Positions 12,001 through 24,185 of a DNA stretch of 64,000 bases are shown here, piece by piece. The notes beneath the pieces were generated by a model, which was given only the letters and a program-made list of their open reading frames with translations, was not told where the DNA came from and did not search any database. Source of the DNA: Vespa crabro (taxonomy: Eukaryota > Arthropoda > Insecta > Hymenoptera > Vespidae); NCBI RefSeq assembly GCF_910589235.1, contig NC_060960.1, positions 186,001 to 250,000 of the forward strand, read 5' to 3'. Position 1 is the first letter of the stretch, and each line of letters begins with the position of its first letter. Made by a program: the position numbers and the translations under genes.

Positions 12001-13644
12001 TGTTTTATATTGGAATCAATGTTTTTAACACTCTTTCATATCGTATATACGATTTTTCGCTCATATACGCGTATCGTCCAAAAACGAAAACTTGAATTCT
12101 CGTTCAATTTCATTGATTTTATATTCTATCGATGCAGAATAAAGAATATAACAAGAATATAACGTTTTTACTATGTTTAAATACGCGTTTTCATATGATA
12201 GTTGTCGAAAAACCTAATCGACATACGCGAATTTCGGTATATGCGAAGATAAAATCGTGAAATCTTTAATAATACTTGTGCCATAGTTAGAAAAATGTTA
12301 CCAATCGATTCAGAACATTGCATTTCATAAGATAAAACATCTATTTTATATTGGAATCAAGGTTTATAACATTCTTTCATATCGTATATACGATTTTTCG
12401 CTCATATACGCGTATCGTCGAAAAACGAAAACTTGAAATCTGGATCAATTTCATTGATTTTATATTCTATCGATGCAGAATAAAGAATATAACAAGAATA
12501 TAACGTTTTTACTATGTTTAAATACGCGTTTTCATGAGATAATTGTCGAAAAACCTAATCGACATACGCGAATTTCGGTATATGCGAAGATAAAATCGTG
12601 AAATCTTTAATAATACTTGTGCCACAGTTAGAAAAATGTTACCAATCGATTCAGAACATTGCATTTCATAAGATCAAACATCTATTTTATATTGGAATCA
12701 TAGTTTTTAACATTCTTTCATATCCTATATACGATTTTTCGCTCATATACGCGTATCGTCGAAAAACGAAAACTTGAAATCTCGTTCAATTTCATTGATT
12801 TTATATACTATCGATGCAGAATAAAGAATATAACAAGAATATAACGTTTTTACTATGTTTAAATACGTGTTTTCATATGATAATTGTCGAAAAACGTAAT
12901 CGACATACGCGAATTTCGGTATATGCGAAGATAAAATCGTGAAATCTTTAATAATACTTGTACCACAGTTAGAAAAATGTTACCAATCGATTAAGACCAT
13001 TGCATTTCATAAGATCAAACATCCATTTTATATTGGAATCAAAGTTTTTAACATTCTTTCATATCGTATATACGATTTTTCGCTCAGATACGCGTATCGA
13101 CGAAAAACGAATACATTGAAATCTCGTTCAATTTCATTGATTTTATATTCTATCCATGCAGAATAAAGAATATAACAAGAATATAACGTTTTTACTATGT
13201 TTAAATACGTGTTTTCATATGATAATTGTCGAAAAACGTAATCGACATACGCGAATTTCGGTATATGCGAAGATAAAATCGTGAAATCTTTAATAATACT
13301 TGTGCCACAGTTAGAAAAATGTTACCAATCGATTCAGAACATTGGATTTCATAAGATCAAACATCTATTTTATATTGGAATCAAAGTTTTTAACACTCTT
13401 TCATATCGTATATACGATTTTTCGCTCATATACGCGTATCGTCGAAAAACAAAAACTTGAAATCTCGTTCAATTTCATTTATTTTATATTCTATCGATGC
13501 AGAATAAAGAATATAACAAAAATATAACGTTTTTACTATGTTTAAATACGCGTTTTCATATGATAATTGTCGAATAACGTAATCGACATACGCGAATTTC
13601 GGTATATGCGAAGATAAAATCGTGAAATCTTTAATAATACTTGT
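9010..13644 (+). repeat. 8-mer higher-order repeat, 2727-bp spacing, partial second copy
   Basis: Sequence from about 9010-9047 to 10917 recurs from about 11740 to 13644 at a constant 2727 bp. Shared rare marks are GAAAAATTTACC with CATCTGTTTTAT (9203 and 11930), GCCATAGTTAG with CTGGATCAATTTC (9543 and 12270), the B-type units at 10225 and 12952, and GAACATTGGATTTC plus CGAATAACG in the next units. Between the copies (10908-11740) the unit at 11249 matches the one at 7500 (CATATGGTATATACG, ATGTTGAAATACG), linking this block to the dimer region. Confidence 0.85.
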
Positions 13645-15060
13645 GCAACAGTTAGAGAAATGTTACCAATCGATCTAGAACATTGCATTTCATAAGATCA
13701 AACGTCTATTTTATATTGGAATCAAAGTTTTTAACATTCTTTCATATCGTATATACGATTTTTCGCTCATATACGTGTATCGTCGAAAAACGAAAACTTG
13801 AAATCTCGTTCAATTTCATTGATTTTATGTTCTATCTATGCAGAATAAAGAATGTAACAAGAATATAACGTTTTTACTATGTTTAAATACGCGTTTTCAT
13901 ATGATAATTGTCGAAAAACGTAATCGACATACGCGAATTTCGGTATATGCGAATATAAAATCGTGAAATCTTTAATAATACTTGTGCCACAGTTAGAAAA
14001 ATGTTACCAATCGATTCAGAACATTGCATTTCATAAGATCAAACATCTATTTTATATTGGAATCAAAGTTTTTAACATTCTTTCATATCGTATATACGAT
14101 TTTTCGCTCATATACGCGTATCGTCGAAAAACGAAAACTTGAAATCTCGTTCAATTTCATTGATTTTATATTCTATCGATGCAGAATAAAGAATATAACA
14201 AGAATATAACGTTTTTACTATGTATAAATATGCGTTTTCATATGATAATTGTAGAAAAACGTAATCGACATACGCGAATTTCGGTATATGCGAAGATGAA
14301 ATCGTGAAATCTTTAATAATACTTGTACTACAGTTAGAAAAATGTTACCAATCGATTCAGAACATTGCATTTCATCAGATCAAACATCCATTTTATATTG
14401 GAATCAAAGTTTTTAACATTCTTTCATATCGTATATACGATTTTTCGCTCAGATACGCGTATCGTCCAAAAACGAAAACATTGAAATCTCGTTCAATTTC
14501 ATTGATTTTATATTCTATCGATGCAGAATAAAGAATATAACAAGAATATAACGTTTTTACTATGTTTAAATACGCGTTTTCATATGATAATTGTCGAAAA
14601 ACGTAATCAACATACGCGAATTTCGTTATATGCGTAGATAAAATCGTGAAATCTTTAATAATACTTGTGCCACAGTTAGAAAAATGTTACCAATCGATTC
14701 AGAACATTGCATTTCATAAGATCAAACATCTATTTTATATTGGAATCAAAGTTTTTAACATTCTTTCATATCGTATATACGATTTTTCGCTCATATACGC
14801 GTATCGTCGCAAAACGAAAACTTGAAATCTCGTTCAATTTCATTCATTTTATATTCAATTACTGCAGAATAAAGAATATAACAAGAATATAACGTTTTTA
14901 CTATGTTTAAATACGCGTTTTCATATGATAATTGTCGAAAAACGTAATCGACATACGCGAATTTCGGTATATGCGAAGATAAAATCGTGAAATCTTTAAT
15001 AATACTTGTACCACAGTTAGAAAAATGTTACCAATCGATTCAGGACATTGCATTTCATCA
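13645..15060 (+). repeat. Monomers M41-M45: transition units
   Basis: The unit at 13635 has rare private changes (GTGCAACAG, TTAGAGAAATG, CGATCTAGAAC). The next (13976) is close to consensus. The units at 14317 and 15000 are both B-type with CATTTCATCAG and GTCCAAAAACG, 683 bp apart, which indicates a dimer copy. The unit at 14659 reads TTCAATTACTGCAG. No gene or other insertion is present. Confidence 0.75.
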
Positions 15061-17830
15061 GATCAAACATCCATTTTATATTGGAATCAAAGTTTTTAAC
15101 ATTCTTTCATATCGTATATACGATTTTTCGCTCAGATACGCGTATCGTCCAAAAACGAAAACATTGAAATCTCGTTCAATCTCATTGATTTTATATTCTA
15201 TCGATGCAGAATAAAGAATATAACAAGAATATAACGTTTTTACTATGTTTAAATACGCGTTTTCATATGATAATTGTCGAAAAACTTAATCGACATACGC
15301 GAATTTCGTTATATGCGAAGATAAAATCGTGATATCTTTAATAATACTTGTGCCATAGTTAGAAAAATGTTACCAATCGATTCAGAACATTGCATTTCAT
15401 AAGATCAAACATCTATTTTATATTGGAATCAAAGTTTTTAACATTCTTTCACATCGTATATACGATTTTTCGCTCATATACGCGTATCGTCGAAAAACGA
15501 AAACTTGAAATCTCGTTCAATTTCATTGATTTTATATTCTATCGATGCAGAATAAAGAATACAACAAGAATATAACGTTTTTACTATGTTTAAATACGCG
15601 TTTTCATATGATAATTGTCGAAAAACGTAATCGACATACGCGAATTTCGGTATATGCGAAGATAAAATCGTGAAATCTTTAATAATACTTGTGCCACAGT
15701 TAGAAAAATGTTACCAATCGATTCAGAACATTGCATTTCATAAGACCAAACATCTATTTTATATTGGAATCATAGTTTTTAACATTCTTTCACATCGTAT
15801 ATTCGATTTTTCGCTCATATACGCGTATCGTCGAAAAACGAAAACTTGAAATCTCGTTCAATTTCATTGATTTTATATACTATCGATGCAGAATAAAGAA
15901 TATAACAAGAATATAACGTTTTTACTATGTTTAAATACGTGTTTTCATATGATAATTGTCGAAAAACGTAATCGACATACGCGAATTTCGGTATATGCGA
16001 AGATAAAATCGTGAAATCTTTTATAATACTTGTACCACAGTTAGAAAAATGTTACCAATCGATTCAGACCATTGCTTTTCATAAGATCAAACATCTATTT
16101 TATATTGGAATCAAAGTTTTTAACATTCTTTCATATCGTATATACGATTTTTCGCTCATATACGCGTATCGTCGAAAAACGAAAACTTGAAATCTCGTTC
16201 AATTTCATTGATTTTATATTCTATCGATGCAGAATAAAGAATATAACAAGAATATAACGTTTATACTATGTTTAAATACGCGTTTTCATATGATAATTGT
16301 CGAAAAACGTAATCGACATACGCGAATTTCGGTATATGCGAAGATAAAATCGTGAAATCTTTAATAATACTTGTGCCACAGTTAGAAAAATGTTACCAAT
16401 CGATTCAGAACATTGCATTTCATAAGATCAAACATCTATTTTATATTGCAATCAAAGTTTTCAACATTCTTTCATATCGTATATACGATTTTTCGCTCAT
16501 ATACGCGTATCGTCGAAAAACGAAAAGTTGAAATCTCGTTCAATTTCATTGATTTTATATTCTATCGATGCAGAATAAAGAATATAACAAGAAAATAACG
16601 TTTTTACTATGTTTAAATACGTGTTTTCATATGATAATTGTCGAAAAACGTAATCGACATACGCGAATTTCGGTATATGCGAAGATAAAATCGTGAAATC
16701 TTTAATAATACTTGTACCACAGTTAGAAAAATGTTACCAATCGATTCAGACCATTGCTTTTCTTAAGATCAAACATCCATTTTATATTGGAATCAAAGTT
16801 TTTAACATTCTTTCATATCGTATATACGATTTTTCGCTCAGATACGCGTATCGTCCAAAAACGAAAACATTGAAATCTCGTTCAATCTCATTGATTTTAT
16901 ATTCTATCGATGCAGAATAAAGAATATAACAAGAATATAACGTTTTTACTATGTTTAAATACGCGTTTTCATATGATAATTGTCGAAAAACTTAATCGAC
17001 ATACGCGAATTTCGTTATATGCGAAGATAAAATCGTGATATCTTTAATAATACTTGTGCCATAGTTAGAAAAATGTTACCAATCGATTCAGAACATTGCA
17101 TTTCATAAGATCAAACATCTATTTTATATTGGAATCAAAGTTTTTAACATTCTTTCACATCGTATATACGATTTTTCGCTCATATACGCGTATCGTCGAA
17201 AAACGAAAACTTGAAATCTCGTTCAATTTCATTGATTTTATATTCTATCGATGCAGAATAAAGAATACAACAAGAATATAACGTTTTTACTATGTTTAAA
17301 TACGCGTTTTCATATGATAATTGTCGAAAAACGTAATCGACATACGCGAATTTCGGTATATGCGAAGATAAAATCGTGAAATCTTTAATAATACTTGTGC
17401 CACAGTTAGAAAAATGTTACCAATCGATTCAGAACATTGCATTTCATAAGATCAAACATCTATTTTATATTGGAATCATAGTTTTTAACATTCTTTCACA
17501 TCGTATATTCGATTTTTCGCTCATATACGCGTATCGTCGAAAAACGAAAACTTGAAATCTCGTTCAATTTCATTGATTTTATATACTATCGATGCAGAAT
17601 AAAGAATATAACAAGAATATAACGTTTTTACTATGTTTAAATACGTGTTTTCATATGATAATTGTCGAAAAACGTAATCGACATACGCGAATTTCGGTAT
17701 ATGCGAAGATAAAATCGTGAAATCTTTAATAATACTTGTACCACAGTTAGAAAAATGTTACCAATCGATTCAGACCATTGCTTTTCATAAGATCAAATGT
17801 CTATTTTATATTGGAATCAAAGTTTTTAAC
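15060..17830 (+). repeat. 5-mer higher-order repeat, 1706-bp spacing
   Basis: Units at 15342, 15683 and 16024 recur at 17048, 17389 and 17730. Shared marks: CGTGATATC with GCCATAGTTAG, TTTCACATCG and GAATACAAC in the first; TTTCACATCGTATATTCG and CATAGTTTTT in the second; GACCATTGCTTTTC in the third. The B-type unit before each (15000 and 16706) differs at its left end, CATTTCATCAG versus CTTTTCTTAAG, so the duplicated segment begins inside that unit. The match ends inside the unit at 17730, which then carries the 11-bp deletion. Confidence 0.8.
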
Positions 17831-18059
17831 ATTCTTTCATATCGTATATACGATTTTTCGCTCATATACGCGTATCGTCGAAAAACGAAAACTTGAAATC
17901 TCGTTCAATTTCATTGATTTTATATTCTATCGATGCAGAATAAAGAATATAACGTTTTTACTATGTTTAAATACGCGTTTTCATATGATAGTTGTCGAAA
18001 AACGTAATCGACATACGCGAATTTCGGTATATGCGAAGATAAAATCGTGAAATCTTTAA
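17730..18059 (+). repeat. 330-bp monomer M53 with an 11-bp contraction
   Basis: The unit reads AAAGAATATAACGTTTTT where others have two AGAATATAAC copies, so exactly one copy was lost. It also has CAAATGTCTATT. Its left half matches the unit at 16024 (GACCATTGCTTTTC), and its right end (ATGATAGTTGTCG) matches the other 330-bp unit at 19764. Confidence 0.9.
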
Positions 18060-21000
18060 TAATACTTGTGCCACAGTTAGAAAAATGTTACCAATCGATT
18101 CAGAACATTGCATTTCATAAGATCAAACATCTATTTTATATTGGAATCAAAGTTTTTAACATTCTTTCATATCGTATATACGATTTTTCGCTCATATACG
18201 CGTATCGTCGAAAAACGAAAACTTGAAATCTCGTTCAATTTCATTGATTTTATATTCTATCGATGCAGAATAAAGAATATAACAAGAATATAACGTTTAT
18301 ACTATGTTTAAATACGCGTTTTCATATGATAATTGTCGAAAAACGTAATCGACATACGCGAATTTCGGTATATGCGAAGATAATATCGTGAAATCTTTAA
18401 TAATACTTGTGCCACAGTTAGAAAAATGTTACCAATCGATTCAGAACATTGCATTTCATAAGATCAAACATCTATTTTATATTGCAATCAAAGTTTTCAA
18501 CATTCTTTCATATCGTATATACGATTTTTCGCTCATATACGCGTATCGTCGAAAAACGAAAACTTGAAATCTCGATCAATTTCATTGATTTTATATTCTA
18601 TCGATGCAGAATAAAGAATATAACAAGAATATAACGTTTTTACTATGTTTAAATACGCGTTTTCATATGATAATTGTCGAAAAACGTAATCGACATACGC
18701 GAATTTCGGTATATGCGAAGATAAAATCGTGAAATCTTTCATAATACTTGTGCCACAGTTAGAAAAATGTTACCAATCTATCCAGAACATTGCATTTCAT
18801 AAGATCAAACATCTATTTTATATTGGAATCAAAGTTTTTAACACTCTTTCATATCGTATATACGATTTTTCGCTCATATACGCGTATCGTCGAAAAACGA
18901 AAACTTGAAATCTCGTTCAATTTCATTGATTTTATATTCTATCGATGCAGAATAAAGAATATAACAAGAATATAACGTTTTTACTATGTTAAATACGCGT
19001 TTTCATATGATAATTGTCGAAAAACCTAATCGACATACGCGAATTTCGGTATATACGAAGATAAAATCGTGAAATCTTTAATAATACTTGTGCCACAGTT
19101 AGAAAAATGTTACCAATCGATTCAGAACATTGCATTTCATAAGATCAAACATCTATTTTATATTGGAATCAAAGTTTTTAACACTCTTTCATATCGTATA
19201 TACGATTTTTCGCTCATATACGCGTATCGTCCAAAAACGAAAACTTGAATTCTCGTTCAATTTCATTGATTTTATATTCTATCGATGCAGAATAAAGAAT
19301 ATAACAAGAATATAACGTTTTTACTATATTTAAATACGCGTTTTCATATGATAATTGTCGAAAAACCTAATCGACATACGCGAATTTCGGTATATGCGAA
19401 GATAAAATCGTGAAATCTTTAATAATACTTGTGCCACAGTTAGAAAAATGTTACCAATCTATCCAGAACATTGCATTTCATAAGATCAAACATCTATTTT
19501 ATATTGGAATCAAAGTTTTTAACATACTTTCATATCGTATATACGATTTTTCGCTCATATACGCGTATCGTCGAAAAACGAAAACTTGAAATCTCGTTCA
19601 ATTTCATTCATTTTATATTCAATCGCTGCAGAATAAAGAATATAACAAGAATATAACGTTTTTACTATGTTTAAATACGCGTTTTCATATGATAATTGTC
19701 GAAAAACGTAATCGACATACGCGAATTTCGGTATATGCGAAGATAAAATCGTGAAATCTTTAATAATACTTGTGCCACAGTTAGAAAAATGTTACCAATC
19801 GATTCAGAACATTGCATTTCATAAGATCAAACATCTATTTTATATTGGAATCATAGTTTTTAACATTCTTTCATATCGTATATACGATTTTTCGCTCATA
19901 TACGCGTATCGTCGAAAAACGAAAACTTGAAATCTCGTTCAATTTCATTGATTTTATATTCTATCGATGCAGAATAAAGAATATAACGTTTTTACTATGT
20001 TTAAATACGCGTTTTCATATGATAGTTGTCGAAAAACGTAATCGACATACGCGAATTTCGGTATATGCGAAGATAAAATCGTGAAATCTTTAATAATACT
20101 TGTGCCACAGTTAGAAAAATGTTACCAATCGATTCAGAACATTGCATTTCATAAGATCAAACATCTATTTTATATTGGAATCAAAGTTTTTAACATTCTT
20201 TCATATCGTATATACGATTTTTCGCTCATATACGCGTATCGTCGAAAAACGAAAACTTGAAATCTCGTTCAATTTCATTGATTTTATATTCTATCGATGC
20301 AGAATAAAGAATATAACAAGAATATAACGTTTATACTATGTTTAAATACGCGTTTTCATATGATAATTGTCGAAAAACGTAATCGACATACGCGAATTTC
20401 GGTATATGCGAAGATAAAATCGTGAAATCTTTAATAATACTTGTGCCACAGTTAGAAAAATGTTACCAATCGATTCAGAACATTGCATTTCATAAGATCA
20501 AACATCTATTTTATATTGCAATCAAAGTTTTCAACATTCTTTCATATCGTATATACGATTTTTCGCTCATATACGCGTATCGTCGAAAAACGAAAACTTG
20601 AAATCTCGTTCAATTTCATTGATTTTATATTCTATCGATGCAGAATAAAGAATATAACAAGAAAATAACGTTTTTACTATGTTTAAATACGTGTTTTCAT
20701 ATGATAATTGTCGAAAAACGTAATCGACATACGCGAATTTCGGTATATGCGAAGATAAAATCGTGAAATCTTTAATAATACTTGTGCCACAGTTAGAAAA
20801 ATGTTACCAATCGATTCAGACCATTGCTTTTCTTAAGATCAAACATCCATTTTATATTGGAATCAAAGTTTTTAACATTCTTTCATATCGTATATACGAT
20901 TTTTCGCTCATATACGCGTATCGTCGAAAAACGAAAACTTGAAATCTCGTTCAATTTCATTGATTTTATATTCCATCGATGCAGAATAAAGAATATAACA

Positions 21001-24000
21001 AGAATATAACGTTTTTACTATGTTTAAATACGCGTTTTCATATGATAATTGTCGAAAAACGTAATCGACATACGCGAATTTCGGTATATGCGAAGATAAA
21101 ATCGTGAAATCTTTAATAATACTTGTGCCACAGTTAGAAAAATGTTACCAATCGATTCAGAACATTGCATTTCATAAGATCAAACATCTATTTTATATTG
21201 CAATCAAAGTTTTCAACATTCTTTCATATCGTATATACGATTTTTCGCTCATATACGCGTATCGTCGAAAAACGAAAACTTGAAAACTCGTTCAATTTCA
21301 TTGATTTTATATTCCATCGATGCAGAATAAAGAATATAACAAGAATATAACGTTTTTACTATGTTTAAATACGCGTTTTCATATGATAATTGTCGAAAAA
21401 CGTAATCGACATACGCGAATTTCGGTATATGCGAAGATAAAATCGTGAAATCTTTAATAATACTTGTGCCACAGTTAGAAAAATGTAACCAATCGATTCA
21501 GAACATTGCATTTCATAAGATCAAACATCTATTTTATATTGGAATCAAAGTTTTTAACACTCTTTCATATCGTATGTACGATTTTTCGCTCATATACGCG
21601 TATCGTCCAAAAACGAAAACTTGAATTCTCGTTCAATTTCATTGATTTTATATTCTATCGATGCAGAATAAAGAATATAACAAGAATATAACGTTTTTAC
21701 TATGTTTAAATACGCGTTTTCATATGATAATTGTCGAAAAACCTAATCGACATACGCGAATTTCGGTATATGCGAAGATAAAATCGTGAAATCTTTAATA
21801 ATACTTGTGCCACAGTTAGAAAAATGTTACCAATCGATTCAGAACATTGCATTTCATAAGATCATACATCTATTTTATATTGGAATCAAGGTTTTTAACA
21901 TTCTTTCATATCGTATATACGATTTTTCGCTCATATACGCGTATCGTCGAAAAACGAAAACTTGAAATCTCGATCAATTTCATTGATTTTATATTCTATC
22001 GATGCAGAATAAAGAATATAACAAGAATATAACGTTTTTACTATGTTTAAATACGCGTTTTCATATGATAATTGTCGAAAAACGTAATCGACATACGCGA
22101 ATTTCGGTATATGCGAAGATAAAATCGTGAAATCTTTAATAATACTTGTGCCACAGTTAGAAAAATGTTACCAATCTATCCAGAACATTGCATTTCATAA
22201 GATCAAACATCTATTTTATATTAGAATCAAAGTTTTTAACACTCTTTCATATCGTATATACGATTTTTCGCTCATATACGCGTATCGTCGAAAAACGAAA
22301 ACTTGAAATCTCGTTCAATTTCATTGATTTTATATTCTATCGATGCAGAATAAAGAATATAACAAGAATATAACGTTTTTACTATGTTAAATACGCGTTT
22401 TCATATGATAATTGTCGAAAAACCTAATCGACATACGCGAATTTCGGTATATGCGAAGATAAAATCGTGAAATCTTTAATAATACTTGTGCCACAGTTAG
22501 AAAAATGTTACCAATCGATTCAGAACATTGCATTTCATAAGATCAAACATCTATTTTATATTGGAATCAAAGTTTTTAACACTCTTTCATATCGTATATA
22601 CGATTTTTCGCTCATATACGCGTATCGTCCAAAAACGAAAACTTGAATTCTCGTTCAATTTCATTGATTTTATATTCTATCGATGCAGAATAAAGAATAT
22701 AACAAGAATATAACGTTTTTACTATATTTAAATACGCGTTTTCATATGATAATTGTCGAAAAACCTAATCGACATACGCGAATTTCGGTATATGCGAAGA
22801 TAAAATCGTGAAATCTTTAATAATACTTGTGCCACAGTTAGAAAAATGTTACCAATCTATCCAGAACATTGCATTTCATAAGATCAAACATCTATTTTAT
22901 ATTGGAATCAAAGTTTTTAACATACTTTCATATCGTATATACGATTTTTCGCTCATATACGCGTATCGTCGAAAAACGAAAACTTGAAATCTCGTTCAAT
23001 TTCATTCATTTTATATTCAATCGCTGCAGAATAAAGAATATAACAAGAATATAACGTTTTTACTATGTTTAAATACGCGTTTTCATATGATAATTGTCGA
23101 AAAACGTAATCGACATACGCGAATTTCGGTATATGCGAAGATAAAATCGTGAAATCTTTAATAATACTTGTGCCACAGTTAGAAAAATGTTACCAATCGA
23201 TTCAGAACATTGCATTTCATAAGATCAAACATCTATTTTATATTGGAATCATAGTTTTTAACATTCTTTCATATCGTATATACGATTTTTCGCTCATATA
23301 CGCGTATCGTCGAAAAACGAAAACTTGAAATCTCGTTCAATTTCATTGATTTTATATACTATCGATGCAGAATAAAGAATATAACAAGAATATAACGTTT
23401 TTACTATGTTTAAATACGTGTTTTCATATGATAATTGTCGAAAAACGTAATCGACATACGCGAATTTCGGTATATGCGAAGATAAAATCGTGAAATCTTT
23501 AATAATACTTGTACCACAGTTAGAAAAATGTTACCAATCGATTCAGACCATTGCATTTCATAAGATCAAACATTCATTTTATATTGGAATCAAAGTTTTT
23601 AACATTCTTTCATATCGTATATACGATTTTTCGCTCAGATACGCGTATCGACGAAAAACGAATACATTGAAATATCGTTCAATTTCATTGATTTTATATT
23701 CTATCGATGCAGAATAAAGAATATAACAAGAAAATAACGTTTTTACTATGTTTAAATACGTGTTTTCATATGATAATTGTCGAAAAACGTAATCGACATA
23801 CGCGAATTTCGGTATATGCGAAGATAAAATCGTGAAATCTTTAATAATACTTGTACCACAGTTAGAAAAATGTTACCAATCGATTCAGACCATTGCTTTT
23901 CATAAGATCAAACATCCATTTTATATTGGAATCAAAGTTTTTAACATTCTTTCATATCGTATATACGATTTTTCGCTCATATACGCGTATCGTCGAAAAA

Positions 24001-24185
24001 CGAAAACTTGAAATCTCGTTCAATTTCATTGATTTTATATTCCATCGATGCAGAATAAAGAATATAACAAGAATATAACGTTTTTACTATGTTTAAATAC
24101 GCGTTTTCATATGATAATTGTCGAAAAACGTAATCGACATACGCGAATTTCGGTATATGCGAAGATAAAATCGTGAAATCTTTAA
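18060..24185 (+). repeat. Overlapping 6-, 9-, 10- and 12-mer relationships
   Basis: 18060-18741 matches 20094-20775 at 2034 bp. The units at 18742, 19082, 19423 and the left half of 19764 match 22140, 22480, 22821 and 23162 at 3398 bp, sharing CTATCCAGAAC, the 1-bp deletion CTATGTTAAATAC, and AATCGCTGCAG. The units at 20776 and 21117 match 23845 and 24186 at 3069 bp. The units at 16365 and 16706 match 20435 and 20776 (left part) at 4070 bp, sharing GCAATCAAAGTTTTCAAC, AAGAAAATAACG and CTTTTCTTAAG. Several rounds of unequal exchange with different offsets are superimposed. Confidence 0.75.
19764..20093 (+). repeat. 330-bp monomer M59 with the same 11-bp contraction
   Basis: The left half carries CATAGTTTTT, as in the unit at 23162. 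The right half carries the 11-bp loss and ATGATAGTTGTCG, as in the unit at 17730. The following units (20094, 20435) match those after the first 330-bp unit (18060, 18401) at a constant 2034 bp. The deletion was therefore probably copied by block duplication, not made twice. Confidence 0.85.
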
